Counted from the stretch's first letter, positions 7,403 to 14,377 are shown. The stretch is DNA of 17,804 nt from JBCDCU01 sp039180865 (GCA_039180865.1 JBCDCZ010000065.1:1-17804), one strand, 5' to 3'. Numbers and translations are program-made. The notes: generated from the letters alone by a model not told the origin.

Positions 7403-8671
7403 TCATGCGAACCAGTCGGGCAGGCTATCCATCGCAATGATCTCTTCGATATCAATCCGCGGGCGTATGACATGGTAGGCGCCGTCCTTGACCATGACTT
7501 CCGGGATCAGCGCACGTGTATTGTAGGTGCCCGCCTGAACAGCGCCATAAGCGCCTGCCGACATAACGGCAAACAGATCGCCCGGTTGAAGCGTCGGGAG
7601 CGATCTGTCGAGAGCAAGATAGTCACCCGTCTCACAGACCGGACCGACTATATCGGCAATCGCCCGTGGCGCCGCGACCTCAGCTTCTCTGACCGGTAGA
7701 ACATCGTGGTGCGCGTCATAAAGGGTCGGCCGGATGAGGTCGTTCATCGCCGCATTTCCGATAATGAAGGTCTTTGCTTCGCCCTTTTTCACATAAAGGA
7801 CCTCACCGACCAGAATTCCCGCATTTCCTGCGATCAGGCGACCTGGCTCAAAAATGACTTTTGCGTCAAGGTCTTCCACATGGCGGCGAACGATCTGGGC
7901 GTAGGCAACAGGGTCTGGCGGCGGCTCATTGTCATGCTTGTAAGGAATCCCAAGACCACCACCCAGATCGACGTGGTCAATCGGATGGCCGTCTGCGCGA
8001 AGGTCTGCGATCAGGGCGCCGAGGCGCGAGAAGGCGTCATCAAAGGGTTGCAGATCGGTGATCTGGCTGCCGATATGCATATCGATACCTGTTGGGCGAA
8101 TCCCTTTAAGCGCGGCGGCTTCACTATAGACCCTGCGGGCGTCTTTCCACGGTATGCCGAATTTGTTTTCCGATTTTCCGGTCGCGATTTTCGCGTGAGT
8201 TTTGGCGTCGACGTCTGGGTTGATCCGAAAGGAGACGGCAGCGGTTTTGCCGATTTCCCGCGCCACCTCGCTTAAAAGGTGGAGTTCCGGCTCCGATTCA
8301 AGGTTGATGCACAGGATGTCCGCCTCAAGAGCGGCGGCGAGTTCCGCGCGGGTTTTTCCAACGCCTGAAAACATGATTCTTTCAGGAGGGATCCCTGCAA
8401 GAAGAGCCCGGCGTAATTCTCCAAGAGACACAACATCCGCCCCGGATCCAAGCCTGGCGAGGGTTTTTAGAACGGCCTGATTGGAATTCGCCTTCATGGC
8501 GTAACAAACAAGCGTATCAATTCCATCGAAGGCTTCCGAGAAGACGCGGTAGTGGCGCTCAAGTGTTGCTGTGGAATAGCAGTAGAACGGCGTTCCGACC
8601 GCGTCCGCGATTTCCGGAAGAGGAACACCTTCGGCGTGAAGGACGCCGTTGCGATAGGCGAAATGATGCAT
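7403..8671 (-). CDS. lysA: Diaminopimelate decarboxylase
   Basis: LysA (422 residues) decarboxylates meso-diaminopimelate to L-lysine, the last step of lysine synthesis, with pyridoxal phosphate. K60 in YAMKANSN is the cofactor lysine. Other landmarks are H199 in MHIGSQ, the phosphate-binding glycines GGGLGI (237–242), EPGR (275–278) and C346 in CETGD, the catalytic cysteine contributed across the dimer. The fold order is the alanine-racemase-type barrel followed by a beta domain (GDLFAVMSAGAYG). Length is normal. It is the last gene of argH–lptM–lysA, 11 bases after lptM. Its probable ribosome site AGGG overlaps the lptM stop codon, which suggests translational coupling. It converges with the chemoreceptor gene 48 bases away. 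Confidence 0.96.
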   Translation of the reverse strand: MHHFAYRNGVLHAEGVPLPEIADAVGTPFYCYSTATLERHYRVFSEAFDGIDTLVCYAMKANSNQAVLKTLARLGSGADVVSLGELRRALLAGIPPERIMFSGVGKTRAELAAALEADILCINLESEPELHLLSEVAREIGKTAAVSFRINPDVDAKTHAKIATGKSENKFGIPWKDARRVYSEAAALKGIRPTGIDMHIGSQITDLQPFDDAFSRLGALIADLRADGHPIDHVDLGGGLGIPYKHDNEPPPDPVAYAQIVRRHVEDLDAKVIFEPGRLIAGNAGILVGEVLYVKKGEAKTFIIGNAAMNDLIRPTLYDAHHDVLPVREAEVAAPRAIADIVGPVCETGDYLALDRSLPTLQPGDLFAVMSAGAYGAVQAGTYNTRALIPEVMVKDGAYHVIRPRIDIEEIIAMDSLPDWFA

Positions 8672-8682
8672 GTTTGGTGGCC

Positions 8683-8910
8683 CTAGAGAAGATAGTCGAG
8701 AAAAATTCGGCGCTTAGGTCGCGACCGCTCAACGGATTGCTGTCCGTCTTCGAGGCCGTCGATTGTTTCGCCCTCCAAGGCTGGCGCGACTTCTGCTTCC
8801 GCGCGGTTTGGCGGAGGCGCTTCGAGTTCACGCAATTCGGGTTTTCGACCGCACCCGGACAGCACGAGCGTTACGGCTGTTAAAGCAACGAAAAGGTGTG
8901 CGGCTCTCAT
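8683..8910 (-). CDS. lptM: LptM-like small lipoprotein (YifL/LppL family)
   Basis: This 75-residue protein has a classic lipoprotein signal: a short positive start, the hydrophobic run LFVALTAVTLVL, and the lipobox LSGC with C20 as the lipidated residue. GRKPEL follows at once, as in the LptM family. The mature part is short, charged, proline-rich and probably disordered, ending in FLDYLL. E. coli LptM assists maturation of the LPS translocon LptD, and small lipoproteins of this type often sit beside lysA or dapF. The ATG at 8910 has AGGA eight bases upstream. It is placed 36 bases after argH and 11 bases before lysA, so it is co-transcribed with both. Lipoprotein nature is sure; LptM function is inferred from family and position. 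Confidence 0.85.
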   Translation of the reverse strand: MRAAHLFVALTAVTLVLSGCGRKPELRELEAPPPNRAEAEVAPALEGETIDGLEDGQQSVERSRPKRRIFLDYLL

Positions 8911-8946
8911 TCTTGGTATCCTCGGTCGGGGATCAGGTATCCCGCA

Positions 8947-10380
8947 TCACGTCTTTTTGGCCTCACGGTCGAGTGCCGTCAACCAGCGACGGGCCTGTTT
9001 GGCGACATTCGAAGGGGCCGTTCCCCCGTAAACTGTGCGGCTTGCGACTGATTTTTCAACCGAAAGGACGTCAAAGACAGCCTCCGTGATACGTGGTTCA
9101 ACCGCCTGCATATCTGCAAGGGAGAGTTTGTGGAGCATGGCGCCCTTCTCTTCGGCGACCGCAACAATGCGCCCGGTCACATGGTGGGCATCGCGGAAGG
9201 GAAGGCCGAGTTCCCTGACGAGCCAGTCGGCCAGGTCCGTTGCGGTTGAGTAGCCGTGCGCGGCAGCTTTTTTCAGAGCCTTTGCGTTCGGTTCGAGATC
9301 TTTCACCATGCCGGTCATGGCGGCGATGGCGAGAGACAGTGTTTCGAGGGCGTCGAAGGTTTGCTCTTTGTCTTCCTGCATATCTTTCGAATAGGTGAGC
9401 GGCAGACCTTTCATGACAATGAGAAGTGCATTGAGCGCACCGATGATCCGTCCCGTTTTTGCCCGCACAAGTTCGGCGGCGTCTGGGTTGCGCTTTTGCG
9501 GCATGATCGACGATCCGGTCGAAAAGGCATCGGACAGTGTTACAAAACCGAATTGCGCGGAGCACCAGATAACGAGTTCCTCAGCAAAGCGGGACAGGTG
9601 CGTTGCGGTGATGGCAGCTGCAGAAAGCGCTTCAAGGGCGAAATCGCGGTCTGACACAGCGTCGAGTGAATTCGCGCATGGACGGTCGAATTCGAGGGCT
9701 TCTGCCGTCATACGCCGATCAATTGGAAAGGGCGTTCCAGCAAGAGCTGCTGCGCCGAGAGGCGATTCGTTCAATCGGCGTCTTGCATCCTGAAACCTGC
9801 CGCGATCGCGAGCAATCATCTCCACATAGGCTAGCATATGATGGCCGAAGGTCACTGGCTGCGCCGTCTGGAGGTGCGTAAATCCCGGCATGATCGTCCG
9901 TGTGTTCGCTTTGGCGCATTCGGCAAAGGCGCGCTGAAGATCGCGGAGTTGTTCATCGAGCGTGTCAATCGTGTCGCGAACCCAAAGGCGAAAATCCGTC
10001 GCAACCTGATCATTCCGCGAACGTGCAGTGTGAAGACGGCCTGCCGGCTCCCCGATCAGGTCCTTCAGGCGCGCTTCCACATTCATGTGAATGTCTTCGA
10101 GCGCGCGCGAAAACTCAAAGCGGCCTTCGCTAATCTCTAACGAAATTTTGTTCAGCCCCTCAACGATTTTCTCATGGTCCTGCGTTGAAATGATGCCGCA
10201 ATTCATCAACATGGTGGCGTGAGTAATGGACCCGCGGATATCCTGGTCGGCGAGCTTTCGGTCGAAATCGATCGAAGCATTGATCTCTTCCATGATCAGA
10301 TCGGGGCCTTTGGCGAAGCGTCCGCCCCACATCTTGTTACCTGAAGCGGAAGGATCGTTCGGGATGGTTCGTTTGGTCAT
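8947..10380 (-). CDS. argH: Argininosuccinate lyase
   Basis: ArgH splits argininosuccinate into arginine and fumarate, the last step of arginine synthesis, as a cytosolic homotetramer. With the ATG at 10380 the protein has 477 residues, near the usual 460. MWGGRF stands at 17–22, HTARSRNDQ at about 117–125 and FTHLQTAQP at about 167–175 with H169. The fumarase/aspartase-superfamily signature GSSIMPQKRNPD is at about 289–300. A TTG 42 bases upstream (10422) is also in frame but lacks a ribosome site; neither start has a clear one. The gene heads the argH–lptM–lysA operon and diverges from tlpA across 96 bases, an arrangement I recall from other alphaproteobacteria. Confidence 0.95.
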   Translation of the reverse strand: MTKRTIPNDPSASGNKMWGGRFAKGPDLIMEEINASIDFDRKLADQDIRGSITHATMLMNCGIISTQDHEKIVEGLNKISLEISEGRFEFSRALEDIHMNVEARLKDLIGEPAGRLHTARSRNDQVATDFRLWVRDTIDTLDEQLRDLQRAFAECAKANTRTIMPGFTHLQTAQPVTFGHHMLAYVEMIARDRGRFQDARRRLNESPLGAAALAGTPFPIDRRMTAEALEFDRPCANSLDAVSDRDFALEALSAAAITATHLSRFAEELVIWCSAQFGFVTLSDAFSTGSSIMPQKRNPDAAELVRAKTGRIIGALNALLIVMKGLPLTYSKDMQEDKEQTFDALETLSLAIAAMTGMVKDLEPNAKALKKAAAHGYSTATDLADWLVRELGLPFRDAHHVTGRIVAVAEEKGAMLHKLSLADMQAVEPRITEAVFDVLSVEKSVASRTVYGGTAPSNVAKQARRWLTALDREAKKT

Positions 10381-10476
10381 GAATGCACTCGCGGAAAGCC
10401 CGGTACGGATCGCATCTGACAAAAGTCAAAGCGGCCGTAAGCCAGGTTGAAAAAAGGAAAGGCGACAAGGAACGAT

Positions 10477-11130
10477 ATGCGCAATTCTCTGATCATCGGT
10501 CTTGCTTTGGTTCTCGGCATGGCGGCCGGAGCGGTGTTCCTATACGGGATTGGCGGCCTTTCTGGCAATGGCGAGCCTGTGGCGCAGGCTGATGCGTGCG
10601 CACTCAGCGATACACAGAAGGCCAATCTGAAAGCCGCCGCGACCGGTGATGTTGCGACGATGGTGATTGCAGATAAACCTGTGCCGCTTGAAACCCTTGC
10701 CTTTGAAGGAGCATCCGGGGAACCGATGACCTTGAAGGATTGGTCCGGTAAGGTCGTTCTCCTCAATGTGTGGGCGACCTGGTGCGGCCCGTGCCGTGAA
10801 GAGATGCCTGATCTTGCAGAGCTACAAGAAAAAAAGCGCGACCAGGATTTCGAGGTCTTGGCACTGAACGTTGATCGTAATGGTGGCGATCGTCCGGCGC
10901 GTTTTCTTGACGAGATCAATGCCAACATTCTCGGTCTTTATCTTGATCCGCAGAATAAGAGCTTTCAGGTGTTGCGATCCAAGGGCCTGGTTTTCGGCTT
11001 GCCCGCAACGATGCTCATCGATGAAGCAGGATGCGTTCAGGGCGTTATGAGCGGTATTGCGCGTTGGGCATCTGATGATGCGAAAAACCTTATCGAGGTG
11101 GCAAAGCAGGAACTCAAGGGTAATGTTTGA
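10477..11130 (+). CDS. tlpA: TlpA-like membrane-anchored thiol:disulfide reductase
   Basis: With the ATG at 10477 (AAGGA at 10467–10471) the protein has 217 residues. An N-terminal membrane anchor (about 4–27) holds a periplasmic thioredoxin domain. The active site is WATWCGPC (C103, C106) and the cis-proline is P176 in GLPAT. Two further cysteines, C41 and C186, match the extra structural disulfide known from Bradyrhizobium TlpA. That protein reduces the Cys residues and the ScoI chaperone needed to assemble the CuA centre of cytochrome oxidase. An in-frame TTG at 10447 is a worse start. The gene diverges from argH. The Lin0512 genes begin 69 bases downstream with no terminator seen, so read-through is possible. 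Confidence 0.9.
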   Translation: MRNSLIIGLALVLGMAAGAVFLYGIGGLSGNGEPVAQADACALSDTQKANLKAAATGDVATMVIADKPVPLETLAFEGASGEPMTLKDWSGKVVLLNVWATWCGPCREEMPDLAELQEKKRDQDFEVLALNVDRNGGDRPARFLDEINANILGLYLDPQNKSFQVLRSKGLVFGLPATMLIDEAGCVQGVMSGIARWASDDAKNLIEVAKQELKGNV

Positions 11131-11199
11131 CACGCGAGCTAGTCTTGCCTGAAAAGGCATGTTGAGCCGCGTACGGAACAAACCCGGGGAGACAGCTGC

Positions 11200-11553
11200 T
11201 TGGCCTTGAAAAAGATGGCCCTTCAACTTGGAATGGGCACGGACATCGAAGGTGGAAATCACACTAAGGCTGCGATTCGCGCTGTCGAAAATGCACTGCG
11301 CCGTAACGGCCTGGTGGTGGCGGATGCTTTTGGTGTTCCCCGAAGAGAGATGAAAGTGAAGATCGTGATCGGTGCTGGCCGGCCGGAGGCGGTTGATAAG
11401 ACCGCAGTCGCGAACGTGATCCCCTATGGCCAGCCGGATGTCGAGGTGACCCACGGCGGTATGGATACGCCACGCGATGACGTCGATGATGTCACGGTCA
11501 TGGTGAATGCGGCGGTGATTGTCTATCTCGACCTGCCTGAAGAGGTGGCCTGA
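11200..11553 (+). CDS. Lin0512-family protein, copy A (motif histidine replaced)
   Basis: This 117-residue protein belongs to the small Lin0512 family (TIGR02058) of unknown function. The family is described as having an invariant GxGxDxHG near the N-terminus. Here the stretch reads LGMGTDIEGGNHTKAA, so the histidine position is Glu (E17) and a His occurs four residues later (H21). Family features kept are TKAA, the PYG of VIPYGQ, and VMVNAAVIVYL near the end. The start is a TTG at 11200, supported by GGGGAGA at 11186–11192; an ATG at 11215 would remove only five residues. No signal or membrane segment is present, so it is probably cytosolic. The last base of its TGA is the first base of the next gene's ATG, implying translational coupling with its paralog. 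Confidence 0.85.
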   Translation: MALKKMALQLGMGTDIEGGNHTKAAIRAVENALRRNGLVVADAFGVPRREMKVKIVIGAGRPEAVDKTAVANVIPYGQPDVEVTHGGMDTPRDDVDDVTVMVNAAVIVYLDLPEEVA

Positions 11554-11900
11554 TGGCATCAGGAGAGATGAAACGGATCATCCTCGAGATGGGGATGGGG
11601 ACTGATCTTCATGGTGAGGACTATACGAAAGCCGCGAAACGGGCTGTGCACGATGCGATCCACCACTCTTCCCTGTCGCTCTTTCGGAGCCTGTCGCTCG
11701 ATCCCAATGAAATGGAGATCGAATTGAACCTGGCTGCCCAGCTTCCCGAACGGATCGACAAAGAGGCTGTTGCAGCCGAACTGCCTTACGGCAAAGTCAC
11801 CGTTCACTCGCTGAAAGGCGGTCTCAACGTCTTTGACGAGGTCTCCGGGCGCACGACTGTTATTGTCAATGCGGGTGTAATCGTCCGCGTGAGCCTTTGA
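11553..11900 (+). CDS. Lin0512-family protein, copy B
   Basis: This 115-residue paralog of the preceding gene keeps the complete family motif, EMGMGTDLHGEDYTKAA, with G14, G16, D18, H20 and G21. It shares with copy A the TKAA helix, the PYG turn (ELPYGKV) and the C-terminal strand VIVNAGVIVRV. The middle part, LFRSLSLDPNEMEIELNLAA, corresponds to copy A's DAFGVPRREMKVKIVIGA. Both therefore have the same fold and nearly the same length. The ATG overlaps copy A's TGA by one base. Function is unknown; the overlap suggests the two chains are made together, perhaps as a heteromer. ubiG starts 108 bases downstream. Confidence 0.88.
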   Translation: MASGEMKRIILEMGMGTDLHGEDYTKAAKRAVHDAIHHSSLSLFRSLSLDPNEMEIELNLAAQLPERIDKEAVAAELPYGKVTVHSLKGGLNVFDEVSGRTTVIVNAGVIVRVSL

Positions 11901-12008
11901 AGACGCGGTTTCGCGGCTACTCTTCTACGAGAAAGGACTTGAAGAGCGGCTTTCCAGGTGCAGATTGTGGTTCAGCACCCAAACAGAGCTTGGAGGTCTC
12001 AACCGACC

Positions 12009-12767
12009 ATGGCCGAAGCCAACGCCAAACCGACTACGATCGACCAGGACGAAGTTGCCCGTTTCTCTGCACTTGCCGCTGAATGGTGGAATCCCAAAGG
12101 CAAGTTCCGGCCACTCCACAAGTTCAATCCGGTCCGCCTCAAATACATCAAGGAAAAGGTGTCAGCTCATTTCGGACTCGATCCCCTTGCTGCGGATGCT
12201 TTCAAGGGATTGAGAATTCTCGACATCGGGTGTGGCGGCGGTCTCCTCAGTGAACCGATGGCGCGTCTTGGTGCCGATGTTGTTGGCGCTGATGCTTCCG
12301 AGACAAACATCGAGGTTGCCAAGATTCATGCCGCCCAGTCCGGTCTGGCGATTGATTACCAGGCGATCACATCGGAAGAGCTCGACGCGAGAGGTGAACG
12401 TTTCGACGTTATCCTCAATATGGAAGTCATTGAGCACGTGGCCGACATCAATCTTTTCATGGCGTCCTGCACGTCTATGGTAAAGCCGGGCGGCCTGATG
12501 TTCATCGCAACGATCAACCGGACGGCGAAGGCGCGTCTTCTTGCAATTTTCATGGCTGAACAGGTGCTGAGGTGGCTGCCGGTCGGGACCCATGAATATG
12601 AGAAGCTTGTGAAGCCTGAAGAAATCCATGCAGCCCTTGCCGCAGGGTCCATGCATGTTATCGAAGAGACTGGCGTTACGTTCAATCCTTTGACGGACCG
12701 TTGGAACCAATCTCGCGATATGGATGTCAATTATATGGTCCTAGCCGGCCGCGCCAGCGTGGACTGA
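12009..12767 (+). CDS. ubiG: Ubiquinone biosynthesis O-methyltransferase UbiG
   Basis: UbiG performs both O-methylations of the ubiquinone ring with S-adenosylmethionine, at the membrane face. From the ATG at 12009 it has 252 residues, the usual length. The family N-terminus is ID.DEVARFSALAAEWWNP. SAM motif I is LDIGCGGGLL (71–80), with the ribose-binding acid in VVGADAS (D95). MEVIEHV (138–144) and IATINR (166–171) are typical of UbiG. GGAGG lies at 11992–11996, a rather long 12 bases before the ATG; an in-frame GTG at 11958 lacks a site and adds an unfamiliar leader. It follows the Lin0512 pair without a clear terminator, so co-transcription is possible. Confidence 0.95.
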   Translation: MAEANAKPTTIDQDEVARFSALAAEWWNPKGKFRPLHKFNPVRLKYIKEKVSAHFGLDPLAADAFKGLRILDIGCGGGLLSEPMARLGADVVGADASETNIEVAKIHAAQSGLAIDYQAITSEELDARGERFDVILNMEVIEHVADINLFMASCTSMVKPGGLMFIATINRTAKARLLAIFMAEQVLRWLPVGTHEYEKLVKPEEIHAALAAGSMHVIEETGVTFNPLTDRWNQSRDMDVNYMVLAGRASVD

Positions 12768-12823
12768 GCGCGACCGGACCCGGGAGGGGATACCGGGGAT
12801 TGGGACCTGGGGTGGGTCCTTAG

Positions 12824-12867
12824 GGGAAAAATCAGCCTGGTACTCCAGTACACAAACCCAGGCTGAT
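12824..12867 (-). terminator. Rho-independent terminator of the small membrane protein gene
   Basis: A perfect 10-bp inverted repeat, ATCAGCCTGG (12831–12840) and CCAGGCTGAT (12858–12867), encloses a 17-base loop. The loop can itself pair TACT with AGTA. Read on the minus strand, the stem is followed by TTTTCCCC. It overlaps the last twelve codons of the small gene and its stop. This supports that gene being really transcribed leftward. Confidence 0.75.
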
Positions 12868-13056
12868 ACCGCCTGCAACGCCAAGCGTTGCAAGGTAAAT
12901 CCACATCGTCATGGACTTAGCGGCGCTTAACGCACCGGCAAACGCGACCATGGACGCTGCGGTTATCAGCACAAAGGCCGATACATAGCTGTAAAACAAA
13001 CCCGCTCCCGAGAGCGCCAGCAATTGCACTACATGCAACACAAGATCGCTAAACAT
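12832..13056 (-). CDS. Small hydrophobic membrane protein, unrecognised
   Basis: This 74-residue protein is almost entirely hydrophobic. A run at about 5–46 could form two membrane helices (HVVQLLALSGAGLFYSYV then AFVLITAASMVAFAGAL). A short basic break (AAKS) and a third helix at about 50–70 (WIYLATLGVAGGISLGLC) follow. I do not recognise the family. Reality is supported by a promoter within the palindrome at 13088–13135, a terminator at its 3' end, and divergent pairing with a TetR gene. The ribosome site is weak (TGGAT about 10 bases before the ATG at 13056). By analogy with other TetR pairs it may be the repressor's regulated target, for instance a small transport or membrane-stress protein; this is inference. 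Confidence 0.65.
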   Translation of the reverse strand: MFSDLVLHVVQLLALSGAGLFYSYVSAFVLITAASMVAFAGALSAAKSMTMWIYLATLGVAGGISLGLCTGVPG

Positions 13057-13092
13057 TTGAATTCATCCAGGTTTGGTTCGTTTTCGCTTATG

Positions 13093-13121
13093 TTGACAGT
13101 GTAAATATCCCAAAATATTTA
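13093..13121 (+). promoter_or_regulatory. Promoter of the tetR gene
   Basis: TTGACA at 13093–13098, a 17-base spacer and TATTTA at 13116–13121 make a near-consensus housekeeping promoter. Transcription would start near 13128, about 28 bases before the ATG at 13156. It lies wholly inside the operator. Confidence 0.7.
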
Positions 13122-13130
13122 CGCTGTCAA
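13102..13130 (-). promoter_or_regulatory. Promoter of the small membrane protein gene
   Basis: On the minus strand, TTGACA (13130–13125), a 17-base spacer and TATTTA (13107–13102) mirror the tetR promoter exactly. Transcription would start near 13095, about 39 bases before the ATG at 13056. The two promoters occupy the same DNA, so polymerase can bind only one at a time. Confidence 0.7.
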
Positions 13131-13155
13131 CATAAAGATTCATAGAATCTCGGGA

Positions 13156-13794
13156 ATGTGCGATTATCTACCTGTTATGACGAAACCAGACCGTACAGAA
13201 TCCTATCACCACGGCGACCTAAAGGCCGGGCTGATTGAGGCAGCGACGCACATCCTGGAAGAGGAGGGCGTGGGTGCCTTGACCTTGCGGGCGATTGCGC
13301 GCAGGGCAGGTGTGTCGCACGCCGCGCCGAAGAACCACTTTGAGAACCTGACCGCTCTTTTGAGTGAACTTGCGGCTATCGGCTTCGAGCGTTTTGCCGA
13401 TCAACTGACGACGGCCGTATCCAAGGCGACCAGGCCCACCGAGCGAAACCGGCTTTCCGGCCTCGCTTACGTTACGTTTGCGCGCGAGAATCCCGCAATG
13501 TTTGAATTGATGTTCCGCAGTGACAAGCCGGACTTTGCCAATCCTCGCCTACAGACGTCATCAGAAAGGGCGTTGCGAGGCCTCGCCGCGAACAATGATG
13601 TGGCGTTCAAGAATGGCGAGTTGACCGCTTTGACGGCCGATCAGGGTGCGCGTATGGCGCGCACTTGGGCGTTGGCGCACGGGCTTGCCATGCTTATGCT
13701 GGACGATCAGTTGACTCCCATCCTGCAACGGCTGCCGAACGATTACGAGCCGGATGAACTCTTTCAAACGATCTTCAGGATTTCGAATGTTTGA
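13156..13794 (+). CDS. TetR/AcrR-family transcriptional regulator with WHG-type C-terminal domain
   Basis: This 212-residue protein is a one-domain-plus-ligand-pocket repressor. The N-terminal DNA-binding domain covers about 18–68: SYHHGDLKAGLIEAATHIL, then the helix-turn-helix LTLRAIARRAGVSHAAPKNHF. The C-terminal domain has LAYVTFARENPAMFELMFR, as in the TetR_C_33 (WHG) group. It binds an unknown small molecule and presumably the palindrome directly upstream. The ATG at 13156 has GGGA directly against it, too close to be a good site. A second ATG at 13177 gives the more usual start MTKPDRTESYHHGDLK but also lacks one, so the start is uncertain. The gene ends 40 bases before the convergent DUF1178 gene. 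Confidence 0.92.
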   Translation: MCDYLPVMTKPDRTESYHHGDLKAGLIEAATHILEEEGVGALTLRAIARRAGVSHAAPKNHFENLTALLSELAAIGFERFADQLTTAVSKATRPTERNRLSGLAYVTFARENPAMFELMFRSDKPDFANPRLQTSSERALRGLAANNDVAFKNGELTALTADQGARMARTWALAHGLAMLMLDDQLTPILQRLPNDYEPDELFQTIFRISNV

Positions 13795-13834
13795 TGTTCT
13801 GCGGATCAAGCGTGATGATGGACCGTATTCCGGC

Positions 13835-14338
13835 TCAGTTTTTCTCTTCCGGTAAAGCGGGAAGGGGAAGGAATGCGACGCCTTCTTCGACGAGTTCCTG
13901 AGCTTCGTCGGATGTTGCGCTGCCATAGATCCCGCGCGGATCTTCTTCACCGTAGTGTATCTTTCGGGCTTCATCGGCAAAGCGGTTGCCGACATTTTCA
14001 GCGTTTTCGGTTACCCAGTTGCGCAGCTCCTGGATTTTAGAGACGACCGCTTTCATAGTCTCATCACCCTGCACAAGGGCACCTGCCGGAGGCAATGCCG
14101 GTGGCTGTGGAACGGGTGTTGGTCCCGGTGAGACCTCGGGTTGCCCTTCCCAGTCCTCATTCCGGGATTTCTTGCTGCCGGTCACGGCCGGTGCCATCAG
14201 CACCTTTTGGATCTTGTCGGACTCGCAATACGGACACGTGACCAAGCCAGCAGAGACCTGATCCTCAAAGGCCCTGCTGTCTTTGAACCAGCCATCGAAT
14301 TTGTGGCCTTCGTCACATGAAAGCGCGTATTTTATCAA
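13835..14338 (-). CDS. DUF1178 family protein
   Basis: This 167-residue protein is of unknown function, common in alpha- and betaproteobacteria. The N-terminus MIKYALSCDEGHKFDGWF and the knuckle LVTCPYCES give C8, H12, C35 and C38, a likely zinc-ribbon. A proline-rich linker follows (about 69–86: PEVSPGPTPVPQPPALPP). A conserved-looking helical part comes after it (MKAVVSKIQELRNWVTENAENVGNRFADEARKIHYGEED, residues about 95–133). It ends with IYGSATSDEAQELVEEGVAF. The start codon is a TTG at 14338 with AGGTAAGG close upstream. It is the fourth gene of comF–grxC–nitrilase–DUF1178, 39 bases after the nitrilase gene, an order I recall from many alphaproteobacteria. Confidence 0.93.
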   Translation of the reverse strand: MIKYALSCDEGHKFDGWFKDSRAFEDQVSAGLVTCPYCESDKIQKVLMAPAVTGSKKSRNEDWEGQPEVSPGPTPVPQPPALPPAGALVQGDETMKAVVSKIQELRNWVTENAENVGNRFADEARKIHYGEEDPRGIYGSATSDEAQELVEEGVAFLPLPALPEEKN

Positions 14339-14377
14339 TCGACCTTACCTAACTTTCGTTTCCCTGAATGCCTCAGG

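Larger units (their letters stand above)
13088..13135. promoter_or_regulatory. TetR-type operator: 48-bp inverted repeat covering both divergent promoters
   Basis: Arms 13088–13108 and 13115–13135 are reverse complements at 20 of 21 positions, around a CCCAAA centre. Each arm holds a 13-base pseudo-palindrome of form TTnACnnTGTnAA-like symmetry (TTGACAGTGTAAA at 13093–13105; TTTACGCTGTCAA at 13118–13130), centres 25 bp apart. This is the size and symmetry of TetR dimer sites. Placement between a tetR gene and a divergent gene suggests autoregulation plus target repression. Confidence 0.75.

Noticed and set aside
10381..10422. TTG start extending ArgH by 14 residues
   Set aside because: No ribosome site, and the extra residues (SDAIRTGLSASAF) are unlike the family, which begins close to the MWGGRF motif.
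11146..11159. TGCCT-GAAA-AGGCA hairpin between tlpA and the Lin0512 pair
   Set aside because: A short stem without a T-run; not a convincing terminator, so read-through cannot be excluded.
11958..12008. GTG start extending UbiG by 17 residues
   Set aside because: The ATG at 12009 has GGAGG upstream and gives the normal UbiG length; the extension is not family-like.
12803..12819. GGACC/GGTCC hairpin as the ubiG terminator
   Set aside because: Only five base pairs and no T-run on the plus strand; too weak to list as a terminator.
13783..13797. A 14-base string (ATGTTTGATGTTCT) shared between the tetR end and the region near 16365
   Set aside because: A single short match, one copy inside coding sequence; most likely chance, not a repeat family or attachment site.
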